NCBI GenBank assembly: GCA_025055835.1 | Contig: JANWWR010000155.1 | Location: 1 to 40,432, forward strand | DNA from: Gemmatales bacterium | Lineage (GTDB): Bacteria; Planctomycetota; Planctomycetia; Gemmatales; HRBIN36 | DNA length: 40,432 nucleotides | Direction: 5' to 3' | Shown here: positions 15,213 to 24,044 of the stretch, piece after piece | How positions within the stretch are numbered: the first letter of the stretch is position 1 | Layout: each line of letters starts with the position of its first letter | The notes under the pieces: generated by a model | Database searches by the model: none | The model's input: only the letters and a program-made list of their open reading frames with translations | Told to the model about the DNA's origin: nothing | Position numbers and translations under genes: made by a program

Positions 15213-16586
15213 ATGAATCACCGTCAGGGGATGTCCCGTCGCGGCTTTCTGGCCCGTTCCGTGGGGGCGCTGGCGGCGGCGGGGTTGCCGCTCTGGTACG
15301 CCAAGGAGATCGTGGCCTTCGACGAAGAGCAGGCGGCCCGGGTGCGCCGCGTCGGACCCAACGACAAGATCCGCTTCGGGCTGGTCGGCTGTGGCGGCAT
15401 GGGTCGGGCCAACGTTGGCCGGTTCATCGGTCGACCCGACTGCCAACTGGTCGCCCTATGCGACGTGGACGCCCGGCATCTGGAAGCGGCTGCCAATCAG
15501 TTCAAGGAACAGGCAGCCAAGAGCGGTGTCGAAAAGTTGGCTACCTACCGCGATTACCGGGAACTGGTGGACCGCAAAGACCTCGATTTCGTCATCGTGG
15601 CCACCCCGGACCACTGGCACACGCTGCCTTCCATCGCTGCCATGAAGGCCGGCAAGGACGTGTACTGCGAAAAGCCCTTGACCCTGTTCATTGACGAGGG
15701 CAAGGCAATGGTGAAGGTTTCCAAGGCTACCGGCCGTATTCTTCAGACTGGCAGCCAGCAGCGTTCCGAAGGACAGCAATGGCGGCTGGCCTGCGAACTG
15801 GTCCGCAATGGCCGACTCGGCAAGCTCAAGCAGGTGACCACGTTCATTGGCGGCAACCCGACCGGCGGGCCGTTCCCGATCAAACCCGTCCCGCCGGAAC
15901 TCGACTGGGACTTCTGGCTCGGTCCGACCCCCAAGATGGAATACTGCGAAAAGAACTGCCACTACGACTTCCGCTGGTGGTACCAGTTCTCCGGCGGCAA
16001 GCAGACCGACTGGGGCGCGCATATGAACGACATCGCCCAGTGGGCCTTGGGCATGGACGATAGCGGACCCGTGGCGGTCTGGGCCGAGGGCACGCCTCCC
16101 AGCACGCAGCCCTACAGCTTCAACTGCCATCCGAGCTTCAAGCTCTACTACCAGTACGCCAACGGGGTGCCCATGACCTGCACCAGCGATCGGGCCAGTG
16201 CTCCGGGCCATGAGAAGTTCAAGGCTGCCGAAGGCGTCCGTTTCGACGGCGAGAACGGTTGGATTTTCGTCAGCCGGGCTGAGATCGTCGCCAGTGATGA
16301 AAAGCTCCTCAAGGAGCCGTTGCCCGCCGACGCGGTTCGGCTCGAAGTTTCCACCAGCCACGGAGGCAACTTCATTGATTGCATCAAGAGCCGCAAGCAG
16401 CCGATCTGCAACGTCGTCGTCGGCCATCGCTCGGTAAGCGTTTGCCACATCGGCAACATTGCCCTGCGGACGGGCCTGAAACTCCAGTGGAACCCGGCAG
16501 AAGAGAAGTTCGTCGGTCCCAATGCCGAGATGGCCAATGCCTGGCTGAGCCGACCCTATCGCACTCCCTGGAAGCTCGAAGCGTGA
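15213..16586 (+). CDS. Tat-exported Gfo/Idh/MocA-family oxidoreductase
   Basis: A 457-residue protein. The twin-arginine signal MSRRGFLARS (residues 7-16) followed by a hydrophobic stretch points to export of the folded, cofactor-loaded enzyme. Then comes the Rossmann NAD(P)-binding motif GLVGCGGMGRANVGR (56-70) and the family's EKP motif at 153-155 (VYCEKPLTL). The C-terminal domain carries the tract ending in WWYQFSGGKQTDWGAHMNDI, typical of planctomycetal exported members. In the family these enzymes oxidise or epimerise sugars or cyclitols; the substrate here is unknown. GGAGA lies before the ATG. A strong hairpin terminator follows at 16624-16660, so it is a single-gene unit. Confidence 0.93.
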   Translation: MNHRQGMSRRGFLARSVGALAAAGLPLWYAKEIVAFDEEQAARVRRVGPNDKIRFGLVGCGGMGRANVGRFIGRPDCQLVALCDVDARHLEAAANQFKEQAAKSGVEKLATYRDYRELVDRKDLDFVIVATPDHWHTLPSIAAMKAGKDVYCEKPLTLFIDEGKAMVKVSKATGRILQTGSQQRSEGQQWRLACELVRNGRLGKLKQVTTFIGGNPTGGPFPIKPVPPELDWDFWLGPTPKMEYCEKNCHYDFRWWYQFSGGKQTDWGAHMNDIAQWALGMDDSGPVAVWAEGTPPSTQPYSFNCHPSFKLYYQYANGVPMTCTSDRASAPGHEKFKAAEGVRFDGENGWIFVSRAEIVASDEKLLKEPLPADAVRLEVSTSHGGNFIDCIKSRKQPICNVVVGHRSVSVCHIGNIALRTGLKLQWNPAEEKFVGPNAEMANAWLSRPYRTPWKLEA

Positions 16587-16623
16587 GCCGACTGGCGGCA
16601 AGAGTCTGGAAAATCAGCGAAAG

Positions 16624-16660
16624 AAACGGGCGCGGCGGCTGTTCGCCTCCGCGCCCGTTT
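16624..16660 (+). terminator. Intrinsic terminator after the Gfo/Idh/MocA gene
   Basis: Perfect 12-bp arms AAACGGGCGCGG (16624-16635) and CCGCGCCCGTTT (16649-16660) with a 13-base loop, 38 bases after the stop. The symmetric A/T ends would let it act on either strand. Confidence 0.75.
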
Positions 16661-16697
16661 GTCCGTTCGCCGCGGCAGTTTGGCATGGGACTGGGCG

Positions 16698-16703
16698 TAT
16701 AAT
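16698..16703 (+). promoter_or_regulatory. -10 box very close to the ygiQ start
   Basis: A perfect TATAAT ends 8 bases before the ygiQ ATG at 16712 and no SD is present between them. Transcription would begin at or within a base or two of the start codon, giving a leaderless mRNA. No clear -35 box is seen 16-18 bases upstream. Confidence 0.5.
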
Positions 16704-16711
16704 CCAACATC

Positions 16712-18802
16712 ATGAAACGCATCAGTCTGCCGATGACTACCGAGAAGCGTCCGGCGTCCCAGCACCTGCCCATGACGCGGGAGGGAATGGCCGCGCGTGG
16801 CTGGAACGAGGTGGACGTCGTGTTCGTCACCGGCGATGCCTACGTGGATCATCCGTCCTTTGCGATGGCCATCCTGGGTCGGGTGCTGGAGGCGGCCGGG
16901 TTCCGCGTCGCCATCCTGAGCCAGCCCGATTGGCGCTCCTGCGAACCGTGGCGGCAGTTCGGTCGGCCTCGGCTTTTCTTCGCCGTCAGCGCCGGCAACA
17001 TGGACTCGATGATCAACCACTACACGGCGAACAAAAAGGTCCGCAACGACGATGCCTATTCGCCGGGTGGTCGGATCGGTTTGCGGCCTGACCGAGCGAC
17101 GCTGGTTTATTGTCAGCGTGCCCGAGAGGCCTATCACGGTGTGCCGATCATCGCCGGGGGTGTGGAAGCCTCTCTGCGTCGGCTGGCCCATTACGACTAC
17201 TGGAGCGACACGGTTCGCCGCGCCATCATGCTCGACGCCAAATGCGACCTCGTCGCCTACGGCATGGGCGAGAAGGTCATCGTCGAGATCGCCCGCATCC
17301 TCGATCAGGGCGGCACGGTGAAGGACCTGCGTCGGCTTCGGGGTGTGGCTTACGCCCTCGGCGCCAAGGAATCTCAAGCACTGGCGAGCGGGAGACGTCA
17401 TCCCTCCAGTATTCCGAGCGGGGGACGTCAGTCCCCCGTGTCGTCAAGCGAAGAACCTCAACCCTCGACTGATCTCCCCTTCCTCGACGACTTCATTCTG
17501 CTTCCCTCCTATGAGGAAGTGAAAGCAGACAAATACGCCTTTGCTGAGGCGACGCGGATCATCCACATCAACACGAATCCCTACAACGCCAAGACTCTGG
17601 TCCAGTTCCACGACCGTCAGGCCGTCGTGGTCAATCCGCCGGCGCTTCCCCTGTCGCAGGAGGAGATGGACCAGATTTACGACTTGCCGTACACCCGTCG
17701 GCCCCATCCCTCGTACACAGAACCGATTCCCGCCTACGAGATGATCAAGGATTCGGTGACGATCATGCGGGGCTGTTTCGGCGGCTGCACGTTCTGCTCG
17801 ATCACGGCCCATCAGGGGCGGATCATTCAGTCGCGGTCGCAGGAAAGCGTTTTGCGGGAGATTCAGCGGCTGAACGACGATCCGGAGTTCAAGGGCATCG
17901 TCAGCGACATCGGCGGACCGACCGCGAACATGTATCAGATGCGTTGCACCCGCCCGGAGGTCGAGGCGAAGTGCAAACGGTTGTCCTGCGTCCATCCGAC
18001 CATCTGCAAACTCCTGGGCACGGATCACGGTCCGCTCATCGAACTGATGCGGCAGGCCCGGGCAGTGCCAGGCATTCGCAAGGTGCTGGTCGCCAGCGGC
18101 ATCCGGATGGATCTGGCCCAGCTTTCGCCGGAGTATCTGCGGGAGCTGGCGGCCCATCACGTCGGCGGACATCTCAAGGTCGCGCCGGAGCATACCGATC
18201 CGCACGTCCTGGAGCGGATGAAGAAGCCGCCCATCGAAAACTTCCAGGGCTTTGCCCGTGCTTTCCGCAAGGCGTCGGAAAGGGCCGGCAAGCCGAAGCA
18301 GTATCTCGTGCCCTACTTCATCGCCAGCCATCCCGGCTCCGATCTTCATGCGATGATCGACCTGGCTTTGTTTCTGAAGCGCAACGGCTACCGTCCCGAT
18401 CAGGTGCAGGATTTCATCCCGGCTCCGTTCGACATCGCCACCTGCATGTACTACACAGGCATGGATCCGTTCACCAAGGAGCCGGTGTACGTCGCACGGG
18501 ACCTGCGAAACCGCCGGATGCAGCGGGCGCTCATGCAGTTTTTCAAGCCGGAAAACTGGTTCGAGGTCCGCAAGGCCCTGATCGAAGCAGGGCGGTCCGA
18601 TCTGATCGGCGGCTGCGACGGCCTCATCCCCGCTCATCCGCCCCGGGAGGCGATCGAGGCTCGGCGACGACGAGCCAACGAGAACTTTTCCGGCGAGTAC
18701 ACCCACGCCATCGCTCCGCCGCGCCGCAACACCGGCTACCGACCCGGCCGCAAGACCGCTCGGCGACAGATCAAGCCGGGCCGAGCACCAAAGCAGGCAT
18801 GA
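16712..18802 (+). CDS. ygiQ: YgiQ-family radical SAM protein with repeat-derived linker
   Basis: A 696-residue YgiQ-type radical SAM protein (UPF0313-like). The N-terminal domain contains [16 protein letters not shown] and [16 protein letters not shown]. The radical SAM core has C355, C359 and C362 ([19 protein letters not shown]), binding a 4Fe-4S cluster and SAM. The C-terminal extension contains [19 protein letters not shown] and [18 protein letters not shown], and ends in a basic tail. The reaction of the family is not known to me. Between the two domains, residues about 224-245 ([20 protein letters not shown]) are encoded by two tandem copies of the window's palindromic repeat, kept in frame. 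The start has a TATAAT 8 bases upstream instead of an SD. rluA follows after 12 bases. Confidence 0.92.
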   Translation: MKRISLPMTTEKRPASQHLPMTREGMAARGWNEVDVVFVTGDAYVDHPSFAMAILGRVLEAAGFRVAILSQPDWRSCEPWRQFGRPRLFFAVSAGNMDSMINHYTANKKVRNDDAYSPGGRIGLRPDRATLVYCQRAREAYHGVPIIAGGVEASLRRLAHYDYWSDTVRRAIMLDAKCDLVAYGMGEKVIVEIARILDQGGTVKDLRRLRGVAYALGAKESQALASGRRHPSSIPSGGRQSPVSSSEEPQPSTDLPFLDDFILLPSYEEVKADKYAFAEATRIIHINTNPYNAKTLVQFHDRQAVVVNPPALPLSQEEMDQIYDLPYTRRPHPSYTEPIPAYEMIKDSVTIMRGCFGGCTFCSITAHQGRIIQSRSQESVLREIQRLNDDPEFKGIVSDIGGPTANMYQMRCTRPEVEAKCKRLSCVHPTICKLLGTDHGPLIELMRQARAVPGIRKVLVASGIRMDLAQLSPEYLRELAAHHVGGHLKVAPEHTDPHVLERMKKPPIENFQGFARAFRKASERAGKPKQYLVPYFIASHPGSDLHAMIDLALFLKRNGYRPDQVQDFIPAPFDIATCMYYTGMDPFTKEPVYVARDLRNRRMQRALMQFFKPENWFEVRKALIEAGRSDLIGGCDGLIPAHPPREAIEARRRRANENFSGEYTHAIAPPRRNTGYRPGRKTARRQIKPGRAPKQA
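17383..17439 (+). repeat. Two tandem 27-bp palindromic elements inside ygiQ
   Basis: The first copy (17383-17409) starts GGCGAGCGG with centre GTCA but a decayed stem (GAGAC against TCCCT). The second (17413-17439) has perfect arms GGGAC/GTCCC around GTCA. They are 3 bases apart, so the unit pitch is 30 bases and the ygiQ frame is preserved. Confidence 0.85.
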
Positions 18803-18814
18803 CGCGAGGACCGG

Positions 18815-19828
18815 ATGGCTGACCAGGCTGTTTCCACCATGACTTCTCGTGAGGCGGTTGTTCATCACGTCACGGCCCAGCAGGCAAACCAGACCGTGGC
18901 GGCACTGCTGCGAACGCTGATGCCCGGGCAATCGTGGTCCCAGGTCCGCAACCTGATCGCCGTGCGACGAGTGATGATCAACGGGAACCTGTGCCTCGAT
19001 CCCGCTCGACGATTGAAGGAAGGCGACGTTCTCAAGATTCTTCCGCATCCCGGGCCGAAGCCACCGACCCAGGAAGACATCAAAATCCGCTATCTGGACG
19101 GACAGATTATCGTCATCGAAAAGCCCGCCGGCATCACCACGGTGCGGCACCCCGCGGAAGCCGACTGGCCGGCACGCCGCAAACAGTTGCAGCCGACCTT
19201 GGACGAATTGCTGCCACGGATCATCGCCCGCTACGAGAACAAACGGCTGCCCAAGGGCAAAATGCCCCGCATCCGGCCCGTTCATCGTCTGGACCGCGAG
19301 ACGAGCGGCCTGATGGTCTTCGCTCGCACCGCCGAGGCGGAACGGCATCTCGGCCTGCAATTCCGCAAGCACACCATCCATCGCCGTTATCTGGCGATCG
19401 TCCTGGGCGCACCCAAAGAGCAGACGATTGACACCTATTTAGTCCGAGATCGCGGCGACAAGCGACGGGGAAGCACGAAGCTCAAAGGCGTCGGCAAGCG
19501 AGCCATTACCCACGTCAAGCCTTTGGAACGGCTTGGCGATTACACGCTGATCGAATGTCGGTTGGAAACCGGAAGGACGCATCAGATCCGCATCCACCTG
19601 GCCGAGAAGGGGCATCCGTTGTGCGGTGAGAAGGTGTACAACCAGCCCCTGTTTCAGCCGCCGATCCCCGATCACAGCGGCGCGCCGCGGCTTGCCCTCC
19701 ATGCCGCCGAACTCGGCTTCGAGCATCCGACCACCGGGGAGCACCTGCACTTCGAGATGCCCCTGCCTTCCGACTTGCAGGAATTCCTGGATCGCCTTCG
19801 CCGTCAAGCCCGCAGACAGAAACCGTGA
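18815..19828 (+). CDS. RluA-family pseudouridine synthase
   Basis: A 337-residue RNA pseudouridine synthase with an N-terminal S4 RNA-binding domain (about residues 24-75) and the RluA catalytic core. The signature HRLDRETSGLMVFA places the catalytic Asp at about 160. The later GRTHQIRIHLAEKGHPLCGE motif is intact. In the family such enzymes isomerise uridines in 23S rRNA (RluC/RluD type) or tRNA; the target site cannot be read here. An extension between KPAGITTVRH and the signature contains a Lys/Arg-rich helix longer than in E. coli RluD. GAGGA precedes the ATG by four bases. It follows ygiQ by 12 bases, a likely operon. Confidence 0.93.
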   Translation: MADQAVSTMTSREAVVHHVTAQQANQTVAALLRTLMPGQSWSQVRNLIAVRRVMINGNLCLDPARRLKEGDVLKILPHPGPKPPTQEDIKIRYLDGQIIVIEKPAGITTVRHPAEADWPARRKQLQPTLDELLPRIIARYENKRLPKGKMPRIRPVHRLDRETSGLMVFARTAEAERHLGLQFRKHTIHRRYLAIVLGAPKEQTIDTYLVRDRGDKRRGSTKLKGVGKRAITHVKPLERLGDYTLIECRLETGRTHQIRIHLAEKGHPLCGEKVYNQPLFQPPIPDHSGAPRLALHAAELGFEHPTTGEHLHFEMPLPSDLQEFLDRLRRQARRQKP

Positions 19829-19844
19829 GCGCCGGAGGGCCGCT

Positions 19845-20597
19845 TCACGCGGCTCGACGGGCTTCGACGTGGGAGGTATATGCGGCGATGACCTGATCGA
19901 TTGGTCCTTCAGCCCGAACCTGCCCCTGGTCGAGCCACAGTCCCCGGTCGCACAGCCGCCTGAGACTGTCGAGGTCGTGGCTGACCACGACGATGATCTG
20001 CGCCTTGGCCATCATTTCGCGCATCCTTCGGCGAGCCTTTTCCTGAAATGCCAGATCGCCGGCACTGAGGACTTCATCCACGAGGAGAATCTCCGGCTCG
20101 ATGGCGGTGGCGATGGAGAAAGCCAGACGCACCAGCATCCCGGCGGAATAGTAGCGGACCGGCGTATCGAGAAACTCGCCGAGTTCGCTGAAGGCGGCGA
20201 TTTCATCGAGCTTCTTCCGCATGGAACGCGGCGTCTCGCCCTGAAGGTAGCCGCGGTAGAGGATGTTTTGCCGGCCGCTGGCTTCCATCTCAAAGCCAAG
20301 CGACAGTTCGAAAAGCGAACTGATGCGGCCGCTGACTCGCCGGATGCCTCGGCTCGGCTCGTAGATGCCGGCGAGCAGTTTCAGCAGCGTGCTTTTGCCC
20401 GCACCGTTGCCGCCGAGGACGCCGAGCCGATCTCCCGGTCGGAGATCGAGGCTGACGTCCCGCAGGGCGTGAATCTCCCGGATCGGATTGCGCGAGTTGC
20501 GGAACATGCCCCGAAGCAGGTATTCCTTGAGCGTGATCTGATACTGCTGCCGCACGCGGAAAGTCAGGTGGACGTGTTCGAGAAGGATGGAGGCCAT
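19845..20597 (-). CDS. ABC exporter ATP-binding protein (polysaccharide/teichoic-acid type)
   Basis: A 250-residue ABC ATPase of the Wzt/KpsT/TagH class. The N-terminal LKEYLLRGMFRNSRN segment before the core is typical of this class. Walker A GGNGAGKST is at 62-70, the signature YYSAGMLVRLAF at 149-160, Walker B ILLVDEVLSAGD at 170-181 and the H-loop His at 207. There is no C-terminal carbohydrate-recognition domain like that of Wzt proteins that bind a chain end. It pairs with the permease nine bases upstream to export a surface polysaccharide or polyprenyl-linked glycan. No glycosyltransferase is nearby, so the cargo is unknown. Its stop lies 16 bases from that of rluA. Confidence 0.93.
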   Translation of the reverse strand: MASILLEHVHLTFRVRQQYQITLKEYLLRGMFRNSRNPIREIHALRDVSLDLRPGDRLGVLGGNGAGKSTLLKLLAGIYEPSRGIRRVSGRISSLFELSLGFEMEASGRQNILYRGYLQGETPRSMRKKLDEIAAFSELGEFLDTPVRYYSAGMLVRLAFSIATAIEPEILLVDEVLSAGDLAFQEKARRRMREMMAKAQIIVVVSHDLDSLRRLCDRGLWLDQGQVRAEGPIDQVIAAYTSHVEARRAA

Positions 20598-20606
20598 CGT
20601 CGGCTC

Positions 20607-21389
20607 TCACAGGTAGTGGATCAAGTGCCTGCTGCCATACCGGAGGACCACGGCGGCCGCGGTGGTCGCTAATCCGGCGACGGCCATTGTCAGGGCGATG
20701 TCACTTCCGCTGGGCCATGAGCCGTACAGCACGGGATCGCGGATGAGGCTTTGGAAAGCGACCAGCGGATTGCACGCGGCCAGCCAGCCCAGGCCGTTCT
20801 GGTAAAGCAGCTCTTTCGGATAGATCACCGCCGACAGGTAGAAAAGAATCTGGAAAGTTACTTCGAGGAGGTGGTGGGTGTCCCGGAAAACGGTGTTGAC
20901 GAAGCCCGCCAGGACGCCGACCGACCAGCCCAGCAGCATCAACAGTGCCATCGTGGGCACGAGGGCGAGCAAGGCCGTCGGATGGTGCAGACCCCGCAAG
21001 GCCGCCGTCAGGGCGATGACGACACCCAGCGCCAGAGCCAGATGCACCGTGGCCCCCAGGGTGGTCCTCAGCGGATAGATGGCAAGCGGCAGGGCGTGTT
21101 GGCGGATGTACGGCTCGGCCTGCACGAAGCACTGGCAACCGGACAGGGTGACACCGACGAGGTAATTCCAGCAGGCCAGACCAGCCAGGAGGAAGGGGAC
21201 AAACTCGGTGACGTCGGCCTTGAGGAGTTTGTAATAGACCGCGCAGATGACAACGGTAGCGGCAAGCGGATGAGCCAGCGACCAGCCGATGCCCAGCACT
21301 GAACCCCGGTAGCGGTTCCGCAGGTCCATGCGGACCAGCGACAGCCAGAAGTACCGGCAGCTCCAGACGGAGCCAAGATAGGCCGTCAT
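20607..21389 (-). CDS. ABC exporter permease (ABC-2, polysaccharide type)
   Basis: A 260-residue inner-membrane permease of the Wzm/TagG/KpsM class with six membrane segments. The N-terminal amphipathic stretch LVRMDLRNRYRGSVLGIGWSLAHP is diagnostic (RYxxSxLGxxWxxxxP). The loop FRDTHHLLEVTFQILFYLSAVIYP matches the family's periplasmic re-entrant region. It forms the channel for the glycan powered by the ATPase encoded downstream. GAGGA lies before the ATG, and a TTGCCC-16-TATAAG promoter (21431-21458) would start transcription about 35 bases upstream. It forms a compact two-gene operon with the ATPase. Confidence 0.93.
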   Translation of the reverse strand: MTAYLGSVWSCRYFWLSLVRMDLRNRYRGSVLGIGWSLAHPLAATVVICAVYYKLLKADVTEFVPFLLAGLACWNYLVGVTLSGCQCFVQAEPYIRQHALPLAIYPLRTTLGATVHLALALGVVIALTAALRGLHHPTALLALVPTMALLMLLGWSVGVLAGFVNTVFRDTHHLLEVTFQILFYLSAVIYPKELLYQNGLGWLAACNPLVAFQSLIRDPVLYGSWPSGSDIALTMAVAGLATTAAAVVLRYGSRHLIHYL

Positions 21390-21430
21390 GCGCTTCCTCG
21401 TCGATTCCCTCCGCAGACAATCCCGATGGG

Positions 21431-21458
21431 CTTATAGCGGGGGGCTTGATTCGGGCAA
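21431..21458 (-). promoter_or_regulatory. Promoter of the ABC exporter operon
   Basis: On the minus strand TTGCCC (21458-21453), a 16-base spacer and TATAAG (21436-21431). It overlaps the last codons of the upstream 138-codon gene. Confidence 0.55.
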
Positions 21459-21848
21459 GGCGAACTGGTCGGGCCGATGGCGGTCGCAGTAGGCGAAGCG
21501 GCGGCGGAAAAGGGGCAAGAGTCCGAGCAGGCGATGCCAATCGGAGACGGCAACGACGGCGGCCCGGCCGCAGCGGCAGCAGCGTAGCGGTATGCCCTGG
21601 GCGTCCCGAAGGATCCGCGGCTTGAGACGACGGTGGTGCTGGGCTATGTCGTCCGGAGTGACCCCGCGGCGAGCCAGTTCGGCCTCGATGATTTCGACGG
21701 CGAACGGTTCCATGACCTCGCGAAAGACGGTGACCCGATCGAGCAAGTCTTCCGTTTCCGCTTTGCGAGCGTTGGCCAGTACCTTGGCGGGATCGGCGGG
21801 AAACATAGGGGCATTGTGGTCGGTGCTGGACCGCTCGAACAGGTCCAA
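21432..21848 (-). CDS. Small protein with Cys/His zinc-ribbon-like end, function unknown
   Basis: A frame of 138 codons from a possible TTG, or 124 from the in-frame ATG at 21806. Neither has a good SD, so the start is unsettled. The first two thirds is a charged helical region (DLLDRVTVFREVMEPFAVEIIEAEL and so on, in part) that ends in a Gly-Val-Thr turn. The C-terminal 55 residues carry CCRCGRAA and, 30 residues on, YCDRHRP, a spacing that suggests one zinc site. I do not recognise the family. Codon use is normal for the window, which supports a real gene. It is followed immediately by the ABC exporter promoter. Confidence 0.65.
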   Translation of the reverse strand: MDLFERSSTDHNAPMFPADPAKVLANARKAETEDLLDRVTVFREVMEPFAVEIIEAELARRGVTPDDIAQHHRRLKPRILRDAQGIPLRCCRCGRAAVVAVSDWHRLLGLLPLFRRRFAYCDRHRPDQFALPESSPPL

Positions 21849-21985
21849 ATGAACAGTTGCCGAGCTTGTGGAGAATGATTATTGATAACGGAGAAACCAG
21901 TTGGTGCTCCGACGGCCATCTATAAGATGCTGCCTGCGGGGTCTCCAGCGACATCAGAACCCCTTAAGGCGGCGAGGGTACAGAT

Positions 21986-22363
21986 ATGGCCAAAGGCGCG
22001 GGACAGAAACGCAAAAAGCTGCCGAAGGAACTAGCAGTCGTTTACGCGGACAACTGCACCGGCTGCGAAGCCTGCATCGAGGTCTGCCCGGTGGACTGCA
22101 TCTACAAGGTGCCCGGCGCGGACCAACCGACGGTGCAGTGGTTCGTGGACATTGACCTGGAACGGTGCATCGGCTGCGCCCTGTGCGAACGCTGGTGCCC
22201 CTGGGACGCCATTGAGATGGTTCCCACGGACCGCATCGCCGAGGCCGTCGCCGTCAAGGGTGGACCGCCGGAGTACGTCGAGAAGAATCAGGAACACCTC
22301 AATCGCGTCGCCCAGCAGTTGGCAGAGATCTACCGGGAGCAGACCGCTCCCGCCAAGAAGTGA
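21986..22363 (+). CDS. 8Fe-8S (dicluster) ferredoxin
   Basis: A 125-residue cytosolic ferredoxin with two complete CxxCxxCxxxCP motifs at C24/C27/C30/C34 and C61/C64/C67/C71, the residues predicted to hold two 4Fe-4S clusters. An extra Cys at 38 lies just after the first motif. The basic N-terminus (KGAGQKRKK) and a 45-residue helical C-terminal tail (PPEYVEKNQEHLNRVAQQL...) exceed a minimal ferredoxin and may dock to a partner. The redox partner is not identifiable. TATAAG at 21921-21926 could be its -10 box. The next gene starts 39 bases downstream on the same strand, so cotranscription with the di-heme peroxidase is plausible. Confidence 0.92.
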   Translation: MAKGAGQKRKKLPKELAVVYADNCTGCEACIEVCPVDCIYKVPGADQPTVQWFVDIDLERCIGCALCERWCPWDAIEMVPTDRIAEAVAVKGGPPEYVEKNQEHLNRVAQQLAEIYREQTAPAKK

Positions 22364-22402
22364 ACCTTCGCGGAGACATCCGAAAAGGGAGGGACGACGT
22401 CG

Positions 22403-24028
22403 ATGCGTTTGGCAACGTGTTGTGCAATCTTGAGCTTCTTTGTCGCGGGCCTGGTGGTCAGTTGCGTGCAATACAAACCCACGGGCACAGTAGCTAAGGC
22501 CACGGCAACTGCTGCTGCCACTTCGACCACAACGAACGAAGCGGCCTCTGCCCCCTCGGAAGAGAAGGCCGACCCTACCAAGGAAGCCCAAGTTCCCAAT
22601 CCCGCCTGGATGACGCCTTTCCATGAGGTCGTTCCGATTGTCTTCGTCAGCCGGGGCGCGAACCGGGCCGAGTGGGAAAAGCTGTCCGATTTCTGGAATG
22701 AAACCACGGAGAAAGCCATTGACCCCCGCACCGGCCAGCAGGTCGAACGCAAGGTGGTCAAGATCAAGGTCCCGCTCGGCCTCAATCAGCCGCCGCCGGT
22801 ACCGACGGAGAATCCGATCACCCTGGAAAAGTGGACCTTGGGCAAGAAGCTGTATTTCGACAAGGTTCTTTCCTCCAACAACACCGTAAGCTGCGCTACC
22901 TGCCACGATCCAACCAAGGGCTTTACGGATCAAGCCCCGGTTTCGACCGGCATTAACGGGCAGAAGGGCGGCGTGAGCGCACCCACGGTCATGAACGCGG
23001 CTTACAGTCCGCTCCAGTTCTGGGACGGTCGCGCCTTCTCGCTTGAGGACCAGTCCCAGGGTCCGCCGCAGAACCCCGTGGAAATGTTCGATGGAGAAGG
23101 GCACGCCTGGAATCGGGTCGTGGATCGGGTGCGGAAGAATCCGGAATACGTCGCTGCCTTCAAGCGCGTGTTCGGCACCGAGCCGACCCGGGACACCATC
23201 GCCAAGGCCATTGCCAGCTACGAACGCACCGTCCTGACCGGCTACTCGACGGTGGATCGGGCCGAACAGGCCAAACTGGCCCGGCTCGAAGAGGAGGGAC
23301 TCCCGGCTGCGTCGCCGCTGGAAGGTGTTGACGTCGAAAAGGTTCTCAAGGAAGACCTGGCCAAGAAAAACTATCAATCGCTGCGCGACCTCGGACTTGA
23401 TCCCGAAAAGGATGCCGACAGGATTCCCCAGGTGGCCAAGAGTATCGCCAACGGCCGAGCGTTGTTCTTCGGCAAGGCACGCTGCAATACCTGCCACGTC
23501 GGTGACAACTTCACGGACGGACTGTTCCACAATCTCGGTGTCGGTGTGACGGCGGGGGGCGACGTGCCGCCCAGCCAGTTTGGCCGCTACGCCGCTCAGC
23601 CGCTCGGCCACAAGAACCCCGAGCATATCGGGGCCTTCAAGACGCCGACGCTCCGCGGCCTGCTCAGCACCGCTCCGTACATGCACGACGGCTCGGAGAA
23701 GACTCTGGAAGCGGTGATCGACTTCTACGACCGTGGCGGCAACGCGAACGAGTTTCTCGACGTCAACATGCGGGACGTGCCCGCCGAGCAGTTCTACGCC
23801 GCCAATGGACCCGAGAAGTTCAAGGAGAAGTACGGGGCCAAGTATCCCGAGGTGAAAGTTTTCAACGGCAAGCCGATCATCCCCTTGAAGCTCGAGTTGA
23901 CGCCGCAGGAGAAGCAGGACCTGGTCAATTTCCTCAAGGCCCTGCAAGGCGCCCCGCTGGATCCGCTCGTGGCTGACCCGACGCGTTTCCCCGGCACCAA
24001 GCCGACGGTCGGCTCTGTCGTGCCGTAA
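22403..24028 (+). CDS. Di-heme cytochrome c peroxidase/MauG-like lipoprotein
   Basis: A 541-residue exported protein. The N-terminus ends in a lipobox (LVVSC, Cys 21), so it is probably lipid-anchored, with a Thr/Ala-rich linker to about residue 55. Two CxxCH haem sites are seen, CATCH (164-168) and CNTCH (361-365), with the family's NPITLEKWTLGKKLYFDKVLS lead-in, FWDGRAFSLEDQ, and FKTPTLRGLLSTAPYMHDG near the C-terminus. In this family such proteins reduce peroxide or catalyse cofactor oxidation. The C-terminal domain contains a roughly 40-residue insertion (EEEGLPAASPLEGVDVEKVL...) not needed for the core. GGGAGGG precedes the ATG, and a bidirectional terminator follows at 24045. Confidence 0.93.
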   Translation: MRLATCCAILSFFVAGLVVSCVQYKPTGTVAKATATAAATSTTTNEAASAPSEEKADPTKEAQVPNPAWMTPFHEVVPIVFVSRGANRAEWEKLSDFWNETTEKAIDPRTGQQVERKVVKIKVPLGLNQPPPVPTENPITLEKWTLGKKLYFDKVLSSNNTVSCATCHDPTKGFTDQAPVSTGINGQKGGVSAPTVMNAAYSPLQFWDGRAFSLEDQSQGPPQNPVEMFDGEGHAWNRVVDRVRKNPEYVAAFKRVFGTEPTRDTIAKAIASYERTVLTGYSTVDRAEQAKLARLEEEGLPAASPLEGVDVEKVLKEDLAKKNYQSLRDLGLDPEKDADRIPQVAKSIANGRALFFGKARCNTCHVGDNFTDGLFHNLGVGVTAGGDVPPSQFGRYAAQPLGHKNPEHIGAFKTPTLRGLLSTAPYMHDGSEKTLEAVIDFYDRGGNANEFLDVNMRDVPAEQFYAANGPEKFKEKYGAKYPEVKVFNGKPIIPLKLELTPQEKQDLVNFLKALQGAPLDPLVADPTRFPGTKPTVGSVVP

Positions 24029-24044
24029 GCGACTTTGAAAAGCG

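Noticed and set aside
17444-19381. A 645-codon open frame on the minus strand
   Set aside because: It is antisense to ygiQ and rluA, both unmistakable; its translation has no recognisable motif.
22031-23947. A 638-codon minus-strand frame
   Set aside because: It lies opposite the ferredoxin and the di-heme peroxidase with intact cysteine and haem motifs; it is a shadow.
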